The notes below the pieces were generated by a model that did not search any database, was not told the DNA's origin, and worked only from the letters and a program-made list of their open reading frames with translations. Position numbers and translations under genes: made by a program. A stretch of 64,000 nucleotides of DNA from positions 1 to 64,000 of the forward strand of contig JAJDUK010000045.1 in the NCBI GenBank assembly GCA_022826665.1. Reading direction: 5' to 3'. The first letter of the stretch is position 1. Every line of letters starts with the position of its first letter. The stretch comes from Alphaproteobacteria bacterium (GTDB lineage Bacteria; Pseudomonadota; Alphaproteobacteria; UBA828). Shown here piece by piece: positions 7,371-16,343 of this stretch.

Positions 7371-9032
7371 ATGGGCGCGAGCGACGGGCAGGCCTCGGCG
7401 GTCTTTCTTGGCACCCTGCGCTGGTTCCGCAGTCGCACCTCCGAGTCGCGCCGGCGCGGCGAGAGCCAACGGCTCGTGCACCGCTCGGTCGACCCTGTGC
7501 CGGGTGTCGCCGGGCGCGGCGACGCGCTCGTTGCAGGCCTCTACGAATTCGGCGGCCAGGCGGTCCGCGCCGCCGAGGCCGGCGAGCGCGGCGACACGCC
7601 CTGGCGCCATCGGGAAGCCGGCGATTACTGGCTCGCCGAGCTGCACGGCTTCGACTGGCTGCGCGACTTGCGCGCGGCGGGCACCGGTCTGGCGGCCGAG
7701 CGCGGCCGCACCATGGTGCTCGACTGGCTGCAGCAGCATCGCTCGCTCGACAACACGGCGGCGTGGACGCCAGAGGTCATCGGGCGACGCATCTCAGCCT
7801 GGCTTGCCCACGGCGAATTCCTGTTGGAGGGCGCCGACGACGAGTTTACCCAGCGCTTCCATCAGGCGCTCGATCTTCAGGCTCGCCATCTGACGCGGAC
7901 CGCCCGTAACGCCGGCGAAGGGCTGCCGCGATTGCTCGCCTATCGGGGATTGATCGAGAGCGGGCTGTGCCTGCCCGACGGCGAGCGCCGTGTCGCCCAG
8001 GGCCTAAAGCTCCTCGAGGCGGCGCTGACGGAGCAGGTGCTCGGCGACGGTGGCTACGTCGAACGCAATCCGTCGACGCACTTGGCGGCAATCTGGTGCC
8101 TCGCGGGACTGCGCGCGACCCTTGATGCGAGCGAGCGTCCGGCGGGACAGACGCTCTCGGAGGCGATCGCCCGACTGGCGCCGTCGCTCCGCACGTTCCG
8201 CCACGGCGACGGTGGCCTCGCCCTCTTCAACGGCAGTATCGAGGAGGAACGGGGACTGATCGACCTCGCCCTCAGCCGGACGGCGGCCGGTAGCGAAACC
8301 GCCCCCTTCGATGCGCCCTATATGGGATTCCGCCGCATCGACAGCAGACATTCCACCCTGATCGCGGACACGGGCGCACCGTCGACCACCGGGCGTTGGG
8401 CTCACGCCGGCACGTTGAGCTTCGAGATGAGCGCGGGCCGAGAGCGCCTCATCGTGAACTGCGGCGGCTGGCGCGGCGGCAACGCCGGATGGCGCGAGGC
8501 ACTGCGTGGCACCGCGGCCCACAGCACGCTCGTGGTCGACGATACCAACTCCGCGACCCTCGGCGAGGACGGCGCGATTTCGGACGGTCCGACCACTGTG
8601 AAGGTCGAGCGGCGCGATCAGGACGGCGCGACCTGGATCGACTCCAGCCACGACGGTTACCTCGACACGCTCGGCCTGATCCACAAGCGCAGGCTCTACG
8701 CGGGCCACGAAGGCGCCGATGTGCGCGGTGAGGACACGCTCTCGCATATCAGGCGACGCCGACAACGAGGCCGGGAATTCGCTTTGCGTTTCCACCTGCA
8801 TCCCGAGGTGACTTGCGCGATGACCGAGGATCGGCGGGCCGTCCTCCTGCGGCTCCCCAGCGGCGCGATATGGCAGATGCGCGGCGCCGGCGCGTCTATC
8901 AGCATCGACGAGAGCGTCTACGCTGGAGACGGCGTCACCCGGCGACGCACCTCGCAGGTCGCGCTGACCGGCCCAATCGAGGACTCCACCACGGTCAAAT
9001 GGGCGTTCAAGCTGCTGCCGAAAGGGAACTAA
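7371..9032 (+). CDS. Heparinase II/III-family protein
   Basis: A 553-residue protein with an N-terminal alpha/alpha-toroid-like half and a C-terminal beta-sheet half containing the heparinase II/III signature region (G-x-L-S-F-E-M-S-A-G-x-x-x-L-I-V-N-C-G, then A-A-H-S-T-L-V-V-D). No signal peptide is visible. Orthologues are common next to rsmB and rpe in alphaproteobacteria, where their role is unproven; a part in cleaving or remodelling uronic-acid-containing polysaccharide is the usual guess from the family. It completes a tight three-gene run with rsmB and rpe. Confidence 0.82.
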   Translation: MGASDGQASAVFLGTLRWFRSRTSESRRRGESQRLVHRSVDPVPGVAGRGDALVAGLYEFGGQAVRAAEAGERGDTPWRHREAGDYWLAELHGFDWLRDLRAAGTGLAAERGRTMVLDWLQQHRSLDNTAAWTPEVIGRRISAWLAHGEFLLEGADDEFTQRFHQALDLQARHLTRTARNAGEGLPRLLAYRGLIESGLCLPDGERRVAQGLKLLEAALTEQVLGDGGYVERNPSTHLAAIWCLAGLRATLDASERPAGQTLSEAIARLAPSLRTFRHGDGGLALFNGSIEEERGLIDLALSRTAAGSETAPFDAPYMGFRRIDSRHSTLIADTGAPSTTGRWAHAGTLSFEMSAGRERLIVNCGGWRGGNAGWREALRGTAAHSTLVVDDTNSATLGEDGAISDGPTTVKVERRDQDGATWIDSSHDGYLDTLGLIHKRRLYAGHEGADVRGEDTLSHIRRRRQRGREFALRFHLHPEVTCAMTEDRRAVLLRLPSGAIWQMRGAGASISIDESVYAGDGVTRRRTSQVALTGPIEDSTTVKWAFKLLPKGN

Positions 9033-9245
9033 GGCCTGCCCTCGCGCTGATGGCAAGACGCGAAATCCCCTTGCAAAGCGCGCGACAATGGACCAACAAG
9101 GGGCCGGTCGGTTGCACGTGACCTTGATGTATCTTCGCTGACTGGCTCCAGCCGGGCCAAGCTACTCTAGAGACACGCTGCGCCTCTAATACCCGCGATG
9201 CCGCCCAGCGCGGCGCGGGCGCTAAACTTTGTGAAAGGAGTAGTC

Positions 9246-9455
9246 ATGGCGACTGGAACGGTGAAGTGGTTCAACTCGGTCAAAGGCTACGGCTTCATTC
9301 AGCCGAGCGACGGGTCCAAGGACGCATTCGTCCATATCTCCGCTGTCGAGCGGGCGGGACTCACCAATTTGCGCGAAGGCCAGAAGGTCGAGTACGAGCT
9401 GACACCGGGGCGCGACGGCAGGGCGTCGGCGGAGAACCTGGTCGTTCTCGACTAA
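9246..9455 (+). CDS. CspA-family cold-shock protein
   Basis: A 69-residue single cold-shock domain. The nucleic-acid-binding motifs are K-G-Y-G-F-I (RNP1) and D-A-F-V-H-I (RNP2), with the usual N-terminal G-T-V-K-W-F-N. Such proteins bind single-stranded RNA and DNA as chaperones or antiterminators. The ATG at 9246 is chosen because the domain begins immediately and a strong GAAAGGAG site lies at 9232-9239; an upstream in-frame start would add 16 unrelated residues. The ~210-base leader back to the preceding gene is long enough to contain a structured cold-responsive 5' UTR, though I could not identify one. Confidence 0.95.
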   Translation: MATGTVKWFNSVKGYGFIQPSDGSKDAFVHISAVERAGLTNLREGQKVEYELTPGRDGRASAENLVVLD

Positions 9456-9483
9456 GTCCCGGCGGGACTCCCCCCATCAAGCA

Positions 9484-9503
9484 CCGGCAGCGAACGCTGC
9501 CGG
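9484..9503 (+). terminator. Short GC-rich stem-loop after the cold-shock gene
   Basis: A near-perfect inverted repeat (9484-9492 with 9495-9503; arms CCGGCAGCG / CGCTGCCGG) lies about 30 bases after the cold-shock stop codon. It would fold as a 7-9 base-pair hairpin. No T-run follows, so it may be an mRNA 3'-end stabiliser or a weak terminator. Confidence 0.45.
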
Positions 9504-9596
9504 GCGAGTCAACGTTACCCGTCGCCGGGAGTATCGGCGGCGCGAGGTCAAACGGGCGCGCCCCGCGGGCGCGCTCGCCAAGCCAATAGGAACGGA

Positions 9597-9833
9597 ATGG
9601 CACGCAAGCCCAACTATCGCTTCGCCCGTCTCGAACGCGAGCGCAACAAGGCCGCGAGAAAGGCCGAGCGAGCCAAGCTGAAGGCCGAGCGGGCGGAGCA
9701 GAGACGGCGGGAGAAAGCCGGCGAGCTGGCCGACGGCGAGGCAGGCGAAGCCGTCGATGAAGCTGCGGACCTTCCCGACGGTGCCTCGGACGAGTCCGTT
9801 ACCGCCACGGCACAGGATGAGAATCGCGCCTGA
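9597..9833 (+). CDS. Small basic/acidic hypothetical protein
   Basis: A 78-residue protein with a sharply biased composition: residues 1-45 are a Lys/Arg/Glu/Ala-rich, probably helical segment beginning M-A-R-K-P-N-Y-R-F, and residues 46-78 are acidic and low in complexity. Short proteins with this same opening are found in other alphaproteobacteria and have no known role; the basic half suggests nucleic-acid or ribosome contact. A GGA just before the ATG is the only ribosome-binding hint. Codon use and the conserved opening argue that it is real. Confidence 0.6.
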   Translation: MARKPNYRFARLERERNKAARKAERAKLKAERAEQRRREKAGELADGEAGEAVDEAADLPDGASDESVTATAQDENRA

Positions 9834-9925
9834 TCGAGTCCCGGTTCAGGGAATGGCGTTGGCTGCAAAAACGAACCACCCCTGAAAGCGTTTCGAATCA
9901 GTTGGGCATTGGGTTCTCGTGCAGA

Positions 9926-10252
9926 TCAGCGAACTTCGACGAGGACGTCGCCTTCCTTGAGAGCGGATTCGATGGTCCGCAGATGCGGTGACAGCTTGGC
10001 CCGAAGCGAGACATTGGCCGTGTTGCCGAAGCGCAGCCAGACCACCTGCAATCCCTGGGAGTGCCGCGCTCGCTCGGCGAAATCGGTATCCTTCGACCAG
10101 ATGACTGCCCCCAACTCTCGTGCTTTGGCTTCGATCATGTCATCTGAGGCGGCGCGCAGGCCGAGATCATCGATACGCTTGGAGGGATAGCCGTTCGCGG
10201 AAAGCCATCGGGCCAGGCCGGGGGGCAACTGCGCGTCGATCAGGAATAGCAC
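9926..10252 (-). CDS. DUF5615 PIN-like protein, putative toxin
   Basis: A 108-residue protein of the DUF5615 (COG4634) family, which has a PIN/Mut7-C-like fold and is a predicted RNase toxin. The opening F-L-I-D-A-Q-L-P-P-G-L supplies the first acidic residue, and the central W-S-K-D-T-D-F supplies the conserved Asp pair of PIN-like nucleases. It starts with GTG at 10252, two bases after the stop codon of the DUF433 gene, the normal antitoxin-first arrangement. Toxicity is inferred from family and pairing. Confidence 0.85.
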   Translation of the reverse strand: MLFLIDAQLPPGLARWLSANGYPSKRIDDLGLRAASDDMIEAKARELGAVIWSKDTDFAERARHSQGLQVVWLRFGNTANVSLRAKLSPHLRTIESALKEGDVLVEVR

Positions 10253-10254
10253 TG

Positions 10255-10497
10255 TCAGGCGGCGAGAATGATGCGATGCGCACTTGCAGCCGCGCCATAG
10301 GCCAAGGCCGCCCTCAGGTCAGCTTCACTGAGGTATGGATAGTCGGCGAGGATCTCCTCCTTTGACACGCCTTCGGCCAGCAGCTCCAGGATATCAGCCA
10401 CCCTGACACGCGTGCCACGCACGTGCGGCCGCCCGCCGCAGATCGAAGCATCGATTCGGATGCGGTCGCGGACCTCCGGGTCGTCTACCATGGACAT
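10255..10497 (-). CDS. DUF433 antitoxin
   Basis: An 80-residue DUF433 (COG2442) protein with the family core R-I-x-x-x-x-x-I-C-G-G-R-P-x-V-R-G-T-R-V and a helix-turn-helix-like second half (V-A-D-I-L-E-L-L-A-E-G-V-S). DUF433 proteins are the usual partners of DUF5615 and are thought to bind DNA and neutralise the toxin, repressing their own operon. I start at the ATG at 10497 (M-S-M-V-D-D); the longer open frame upstream lacks the family pattern. The gene is directly upstream of, and almost touching, the DUF5615 gene. Confidence 0.85.
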   Translation of the reverse strand: MSMVDDPEVRDRIRIDASICGGRPHVRGTRVRVADILELLAEGVSKEEILADYPYLSEADLRAALAYGAAASAHRIILAA

Positions 10498-10612
10498 GCT
10501 GGGCTCCTCGAGCAGCATCGTGGGGCAGCGGCAGAATACTGGACCAAGACGATATCGTGTAGTTCGCAGCCGTGCGTCCGCGCGCCGGCCCAAATCTTTC
10601 CGCGTAGCCTCG

Positions 10613-11317
10613 TCAACTCCCGGTCCGGTGCACCTTCGAGAGCTTGTCGGCTAGCCGCGTGGGCTCGGGCAGCCGATAGCGCGTGGCGCATCTGAGGGTC
10701 AACGTCACCGCGGTTTTCAGCGAAATCCGGTGCCCGGCAGAGACGTAGACCGGCTTCACCCGCTCGCGCGTTCGCAGGACGGCGCCGAGGCGCTCGCCCG
10801 GCCGTACGCCCTTGCCGGCGAGCAGCCACGCAATATCGCCCTTGGCCGGGCCGGGCTCGTCGTGCGAGCCGGTGAGCCGCGACTTCGCGACCCCGATGGT
10901 GGGCACATCCAGCCATAGGCCCAAGTGGCAGGCGAGCCCGAAGCGGCGCGGATGGGCGTAGCCGTGGCCGTCGCAGAGGATCAGATCGGGCATCGTGGGG
11001 AGTTGCCGAAGCGCTTCCAGCAGTGCCGGCACCTCGCGAAAGGAGAGCAGCCCCGGCACGTAAGGGAAGGTCGTCGGGCGCTCGATCAGAATCTGGTCCG
11101 TCACGTCCAGCCCGGGATGGGTCAGCATCACGACCGCAGCCCGGATCGTGCGCCCGCCATCGGCGAAGGCGACATCGACCCCCGCCACCTGCTTGATCGC
11201 CCGGCGCCCGCCGGGGCCGAAGCGGTCCGAGCGGACCACGGCGCCGGCAAGCGCCTTCTGCAGCGCGATGGCGTCCTTCGGCGACAGGTCCCACGCGTGG
11301 AGCGGCGCGGTGGTCAT
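10613..11317 (-). CDS. nfi: Endonuclease V (deoxyinosine 3' endonuclease)
   Basis: A 234-residue DNA/RNA repair nuclease that nicks one phosphate 3' to deoxyinosine. Recognisable features are V-A-G-V-D-V-A-F (first metal-binding Asp), Y-V-P-G-L-L-S-F-R-E (with the PYIP-like strand-separating wedge region and catalytic Glu), D-L-I-L-C-D-G-H-G-Y-A-H-P-R-R-F-G-L-A, and G-V-A-K-S-R-L. Full length for the family. It starts five bases after the stop of the RND permease gene, so it is probably on the same transcript as the efflux pump. Confidence 0.93.
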   Translation of the reverse strand: MTTAPLHAWDLSPKDAIALQKALAGAVVRSDRFGPGGRRAIKQVAGVDVAFADGGRTIRAAVVMLTHPGLDVTDQILIERPTTFPYVPGLLSFREVPALLEALRQLPTMPDLILCDGHGYAHPRRFGLACHLGLWLDVPTIGVAKSRLTGSHDEPGPAKGDIAWLLAGKGVRPGERLGAVLRTRERVKPVYVSAGHRISLKTAVTLTLRCATRYRLPEPTRLADKLSKVHRTGS

Positions 11318-11322
11318 TGCTC

Positions 11323-14300
11323 TCACTCCGCACTGGTCCCGCGCGGCGCGGGTCCATCCAGGGCCGCGCCCAACCTCTCGCGCTTGCGCTGCTGACGGGT
11401 TGCGACCACCGCCAGCAGCGGCGGGACGATCAGCAGCGTGAGCACGGCGGAGAGCGCGAGGCCGCCGATTACCACCGAGCCGAGACCGCGGTAAAGCTCC
11501 GACCCTGCGCCGGGGAATAGCACCAGTGGCAACATGCCGAACACACTGGTGAGCGTCGACATGAAGATCGGCCGAATTCGGTTCCTGGTCGCCGAGAGGA
11601 TGGCGTCGGCGACCGCCATCTGCTCCTCCCGCATGTGAAACAGGGTCTGGTGGACGAGAAGGATGGCGTTGTTGACGACGATGCCCACCAATATGACGAA
11701 GCCGAGCAGCGTCAGCATGTCGAGCGGCTGGAACGTGTAGGTGTTGACCGCAGCAAGCCCCAACACCCCGCCTGCGGCCGCGAGCGGAACCGAGAGCATG
11801 ATGACGAAGGGATAGACGAAGCTCTCGAAGAGCACGGCCATGATGAGGTAGACGATCGCGATGGCGACCACCAGATTGATCGCCATCGCGTCCCACGTGG
11901 CCTCGAGGTCGTCGGCGGTGCCGGACAGCCTGATCTTCACTCCCGGCGGCAGCCCGCGTCCCTCCAACGCCTGAACGACGCCAGTCTCCAGCCTCTCCAA
12001 TGCGATCTCGAGCGGTATGTCCGCGGCGGGGCGGACTTCCAGGGTGATGGTGCGCTCGCGTTCGACGTGGCGAATCTTGGTCGGCCCCGCCGTGACGACG
12101 ATATCGGCGAGCGAACTGGCCGGCACGATGGCACCCGCCCTCGTGACCACCGGCAGGCTCTCGATGCCCTGCGTGCGGTCGACGTTGGCGTCGGGTCCCG
12201 CCAGGATCAGATCAAACCGCTTGGCATCGATGGTCACCTCATCCACTTTGAGGCCGTCGTTGTAGGCCTCGATCGTGGCCCCGAGTTCGCGCGCGGAGAC
12301 CCCGTTGTCGCCGAGCTTGATCGGGTCGGGGAGGAGACGCACCTCCGGCGCGCCAAGCTCAAGGCCGGGTTTGGGGCGGAACTGATTACCCTGGTCGAAG
12401 GGCAGCGCCTGGGCCACAAGGCCGGTCGCCTGCAGCGCAATGCCGAGCACGGTCTCCAGGTTCGGGCCCGAGATGTCCACGTCGATCTTGCGCCCGCCGC
12501 CGATCCCGCGGCCGAACAGGGACGCCTGACTGACGAAGCCGAAGGTGCCCGGCTCGAAGAATACCGGGGTGCGGATCGGGTCGATCAGCTCGCCGGCCCG
12601 GTCGGACTCGACCGCGACCGCGCCCACGAAGGCCTGATCGCGGAAGGTCACGAAGAAAAAGCGCTCCATCTTCGGAGGCTCACCCGGCTGGGCGTCCGGC
12701 CCCGTCTCGGACTCCCAGAGAGGGCGCACCGCGTCCTCCACCGAGCGCGCGATGCCGAGCGTGGTTTCGAGGTTGTAGCCCGGCGGCGGCAGGAGCACGC
12801 CGAACACCAGGTTGCGGTTGCCGGTCGGTAGATAGTCGAGCCGGGGCAGCAGCAGCCACGATACGAAAAGAGCGCCGCCGCAGACCACGATCGCCACGCC
12901 GGCGGCACGCAACCGGCGGCGCACAACCCATCCGGTGAAGGCCAGGACGACGCGCACGAACAGCGCGGCAAAATCATCGATGATGGGCAGGCGAAGCCGG
13001 TAAGGCGCTTCCTCCGTAGCGGCAAGGGACGCAGAGGCGCCGCGATCTTTTCTGCGTCTGCGCCCGAGGATTCGGCTCGCGAGCGAGGGGATCACGGTGC
13101 TCGCCACAATCAGCGACAGGACGACCGAGACCGAGATGGCCACGGCGATGTCACGGAACAGCTGGCCGGCTTCCAGCTCCATCACCAGGATCGGCACGAA
13201 GACGAGCACCGTGGTCGCTGCCGAGACGAACACCGCACCCCAGACCTGCCGCGCGCCGTGATAGGCGGCCTGGAGGCGCCCGTAACCGCTCTGCCTGAGC
13301 CGGTAGATGTTCTCCAGCACCACGATGGCCGCGTCCACCACCATGCCGACGGCGAAGGCGAGGCCCGCGAGCGAGATCACGTTGATCGAGCGCCCGAGAA
13401 GCGCCATCGCCACGAACGAGCCCACGACCGAGACCGGGATTGCGATCGAAACGATCAGGGTCGCGGAGAAGGAGCGCAGGAACAGCAGCAGGATCAGCGC
13501 CGCCAGCGCGCCACCGACGAAAATGTTCTGCTGCACCAGATCGATGGCTGAATTGATGTAGACGGTTTCGTCGTAGACCTGTTCAAAGACGAGCCCCGCC
13601 TGCGGGATCGCCGCGGCATTCAGTTCCGCCACGGCCTCCTTTACGCCCGCCATGGTCTCGATCACGTTGGCGCCGGTCTCGCGCACCGCATTGACTGCCA
13701 GCGCGGGCTCACCCAGCAGGCGGATGCGCGCGACGGGCTCCTTGTAGCGATAAGCGACTGAGGCGATGTCGCCCATGGTGACCCGGCCGAGCCGGCCCGA
13801 GAGAGGGTCGCTCTCCGAGCGCAGCACGACGCCGGCGACCCGCTCGGGCGTGTTGAGCTCGCCGTCGGTGCGCACCACGTAGCGGCGCTTGCCCTCCTCG
13901 ACATCGCCGGCGGAGATCGAGGCGTTTGAGCGCCGCAGCGCGTCCGCGATCTCGGTCACAGTGAGGCCGTAGCGGGCCATGCGTTCGGGATCGACGGTGA
14001 TGCGGAGCTCCCGCTTGGTGCCGCCGAACATGTTGACGCGCGCCACGCCCTGCACACGCTCCAGACGCTCCTGGATCACGTCCTCGACGAAGTCGCCGTA
14101 GGTGTGGATTGCGCGCTCGTTGCCGGGTTGGCGTGAGAGGATGAACCAGGCAATTGGCTGGTCTTCGGAGCCGGCTGAGCTGATCACCGGCTCTGCGGCG
14201 TCGTTCGGCTTGTCGGGCACGCGGTCCAACCTGTTGGCGACCAGCACGAGCGACCGGTCCATATCGGTGCCGACGGCAAACTCCAGCTCGATCTCGCCCA

Positions 14301-14562
14301 CGCCGTCGTCGGCCGAACCGATCATGCGGTTCAGCCCTTCGAGGCCTTTGAACACCTCCTCCTGCTGGGTGATGATCTCGCGCTCGACCTCGGCGGGCGC
14401 TGCGCCGGGCCAGAAGGTTTCGACGGTGAGGACCGGCTTACGGACATCGGGCGTGAGCTGAATCGGGATCGTCTGCAGCGCGACGAGGCCGAACATGACC
14501 ACCATCAGAATCGCCGCGACGACCGCGATTGGCCGGTCGATGGCCAGCCTTATGAGGTTCAT
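11323..14562 (-). CDS. RND-family efflux permease (AcrB/HAE1-like)
   Basis: A 1079-residue inner-membrane proton antiporter with the two-fold RND layout: helix 1 at about 10-30, a large periplasmic loop, helices 2-7, then the same again. The proton-relay helix reads G-M-V-V-D-A-A-I-V-V-L-E-N, keeping the first of the two AcrB aspartates but with Ala in the second position. It would form the pump of a tripartite efflux system with the adaptor encoded 15 bases upstream in the same operon; no outer-membrane channel gene is present here. Substrates cannot be predicted. Confidence 0.93.
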   Translation of the reverse strand: MNLIRLAIDRPIAVVAAILMVVMFGLVALQTIPIQLTPDVRKPVLTVETFWPGAAPAEVEREIITQQEEVFKGLEGLNRMIGSADDGVGEIELEFAVGTDMDRSLVLVANRLDRVPDKPNDAAEPVISSAGSEDQPIAWFILSRQPGNERAIHTYGDFVEDVIQERLERVQGVARVNMFGGTKRELRITVDPERMARYGLTVTEIADALRRSNASISAGDVEEGKRRYVVRTDGELNTPERVAGVVLRSESDPLSGRLGRVTMGDIASVAYRYKEPVARIRLLGEPALAVNAVRETGANVIETMAGVKEAVAELNAAAIPQAGLVFEQVYDETVYINSAIDLVQQNIFVGGALAALILLLFLRSFSATLIVSIAIPVSVVGSFVAMALLGRSINVISLAGLAFAVGMVVDAAIVVLENIYRLRQSGYGRLQAAYHGARQVWGAVFVSAATTVLVFVPILVMELEAGQLFRDIAVAISVSVVLSLIVASTVIPSLASRILGRRRRKDRGASASLAATEEAPYRLRLPIIDDFAALFVRVVLAFTGWVVRRRLRAAGVAIVVCGGALFVSWLLLPRLDYLPTGNRNLVFGVLLPPPGYNLETTLGIARSVEDAVRPLWESETGPDAQPGEPPKMERFFFVTFRDQAFVGAVAVESDRAGELIDPIRTPVFFEPGTFGFVSQASLFGRGIGGGRKIDVDISGPNLETVLGIALQATGLVAQALPFDQGNQFRPKPGLELGAPEVRLLPDPIKLGDNGVSARELGATIEAYNDGLKVDEVTIDAKRFDLILAGPDANVDRTQGIESLPVVTRAGAIVPASSLADIVVTAGPTKIRHVERERTITLEVRPAADIPLEIALERLETGVVQALEGRGLPPGVKIRLSGTADDLEATWDAMAINLVVAIAIVYLIMAVLFESFVYPFVIMLSVPLAAAGGVLGLAAVNTYTFQPLDMLTLLGFVILVGIVVNNAILLVHQTLFHMREEQMAVADAILSATRNRIRPIFMSTLTSVFGMLPLVLFPGAGSELYRGLGSVVIGGLALSAVLTLLIVPPLLAVVATRQQRKRERLGAALDGPAPRGTSAE

Positions 14563-14577
14563 GGCGAGAGCGTGCTC

Positions 14578-15723
14578 CTAACTGGCCCCGCCGACGGTAA
14601 TCGACTGGCCGGGGCGCAGGCGCTCGTTGCCGCGCACGACCACGGGCTCGCCGGGCCCAAGGCCGCCCAGCACCTCGAAGCGGCCGCCGACGGCGGCGCC
14701 CAGCTGCACCGGGCGGATCTGCGCCTCTCCGTCCTTGGCGACGTAGACGAAGGCCTGACCCTGATTGCGGACGATGGCGTCCTTGTGCACCGTCAGCACG
14801 TCGCGACCTCGCCCGGCCGGCAGCACCACCGTCGCCGACTGGTTGATCGCGAGCGGCTTGCGCAGCGCTGAGAAGTGCGGCGTGAAGCGCACTTGGCGAG
14901 TCCGGGTCAGCGCGTTCTCCTCCGGCACGACGGTGCGCACGACCGCCGTGTGCTCGCTCCCGTCGTCGAGGACGACCGAGACCTGCGTGCCGGTATCGAG
15001 AGCCCCGATACGGCTCGACGGCACATCGGCTTCGACCTCAAGCTCCTGGTTGTTGATCATGGACACCACCCGCTCGCCGACGCCGAGCCACGCGCCGACC
15101 TCGGTGTGAACCAGAGTGATGACGCCGGGGTAGGGCGCGGTGATCGTGGCCCATGCGAGGTCGATCTCGGCGAGCGAGAGGCTTGCCGCAGCGCTGAGCC
15201 GGGCGGCATCGGCCGTACCGATGGCGCTCTCGGCGATAATCACCTGCTGTCGAGCATCCTCGAAGCGGCTCTGGCTGAACGCGGCCGAGTCCCGGAGCCC
15301 TTCCAGCCGCCGCAACTCCTGACGGTGAAGAGTCGACTGGGCTATCAGGCGCTCCACTTGAGCCTGGGCCTCATTGACGATCGCCGCCAGGCGATCCCGC
15401 TCGGCCCGAAGTCGGATCGTGTCCAGGACGGCAATGGGATCGCCCGTCTCTACGCGATCGCCGACGGATACATGGAGCGCCGCGACCGGGCCTGCGGTGC
15501 GCGCAGCGACCTCGCCTGCCCGTTTGGCGACCAGACGCCCGATCACCGGTACGGTCTGCGCCATGGCCTCCATGCGCACCTCGTCGACGGAGACCACGGC
15601 CGGCGGCTGTTGCGCCGCCCCCTCGCCCGCGCCCGTCCCGAGCCAGAGCGCAGCGGCGACGGCGGCGGCCAGAGCCCGAAGGCCGTGCCGAGAGAGACCG
15701 TGTCTCCTCCGGCGTTTGCTCAC
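14578..15723 (-). CDS. RND efflux periplasmic adaptor (membrane fusion protein)
   Basis: A 381-residue HlyD/AcrA-like adaptor linking the RND permease to an outer-membrane channel. A basic N-terminus and one hydrophobic segment (about 12-35) act as signal or anchor. Then come the lipoyl half (R-T-A-G-P-V-A-A-L-H-V-S-V-G-D-R-V-E-x-G), a coiled-coil hairpin rich in Ala, Glu, Gln and Arg (about 110-190), the second lipoyl half (I-T-A-P-Y-P-G-V-I) and a beta-barrel domain. Its start overlaps the end of the Nudix gene by four bases, so it is translationally coupled to it. Confidence 0.9.
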   Translation of the reverse strand: MSKRRRRHGLSRHGLRALAAAVAAALWLGTGAGEGAAQQPPAVVSVDEVRMEAMAQTVPVIGRLVAKRAGEVAARTAGPVAALHVSVGDRVETGDPIAVLDTIRLRAERDRLAAIVNEAQAQVERLIAQSTLHRQELRRLEGLRDSAAFSQSRFEDARQQVIIAESAIGTADAARLSAAASLSLAEIDLAWATITAPYPGVITLVHTEVGAWLGVGERVVSMINNQELEVEADVPSSRIGALDTGTQVSVVLDDGSEHTAVVRTVVPEENALTRTRQVRFTPHFSALRKPLAINQSATVVLPAGRGRDVLTVHKDAIVRNQGQAFVYVAKDGEAQIRPVQLGAAVGGRFEVLGGLGPGEPVVVRGNERLRPGQSITVGGAS

Positions 15724-16172
15724 TGGAGCGTCCTCCCGTCGCCTCGACCGGCGCAGGATCGCCGATGAGCAGTCAGCGCACGGCCGATCGCGACGACTTC
15801 TGGCACCGCCATCCGCCCGCTGGCGACCGCCTCGTCGGGCTCCATGAAGCGCAGAACGAGCGGCTCGCCCGGTGGCGTTGCCGGCTCGCCTTCTCCCTCG
15901 ACCGCGTAATAGATGGGCGTGTACAGCCCGTGAATCCAGTGGCTGTAGAGGGTTCCCGGAACGTGGAGCAGGCGGGTCGGCTCGACTTCGAGGCGACCTT
16001 CCTCCATGAACTCGCGGCGCAATGCCTGCTCCGGCGTCTCGCCTGCCTCGACCGCGCCGCCGGGGAGCTTGAGCACGTCGCGCCCGCCGACCTGCTCATC
16101 CGCGATCAGCACACGGCCCCCGCGCACCAGCACGCCGTAGACGCGAACGTTGGCCGGTCCTTGCTGAGTCAC
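15720..16172 (-). CDS. Nudix hydrolase
   Basis: A 150-residue Nudix protein. The Nudix box matches G-x5-E-x7-R-E-U-x-E-E-x-G exactly (beginning G-G-A-V-E-A-G-E), giving the magnesium-binding helix that hydrolyses nucleoside diphosphates linked to another group. The start is a GTG at 16172, chosen for a strong purine-rich ribosome binding site (GAGGGGGGAA) just upstream; a longer frame adds residues unlike Nudix proteins. It ends in a four-base overlap with the efflux adaptor. Substrate unknown. Confidence 0.87.
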   Translation of the reverse strand: MTQQGPANVRVYGVLVRGGRVLIADEQVGGRDVLKLPGGAVEAGETPEQALRREFMEEGRLEVEPTRLLHVPGTLYSHWIHGLYTPIYYAVEGEGEPATPPGEPLVLRFMEPDEAVASGRMAVPEVVAIGRALTAHRRSCAGRGDGRTLQ

Positions 16173-16343
16173 GGTGCTTCCCCCCTCGCAATTCGCCGCG
16201 CGGCACGCGCTGCCTGCCATTTGGCCCGCCGTTTCTACACGAAGCGAATGCGCCGGTCACAACGAAGTCGGCACGCGCGGAGCGGGGCGAGAGGCGCATG
16301 GCGCTGCGTCGCTGGCCGGGCTATAAGCCCTCGCGGAGGGACA

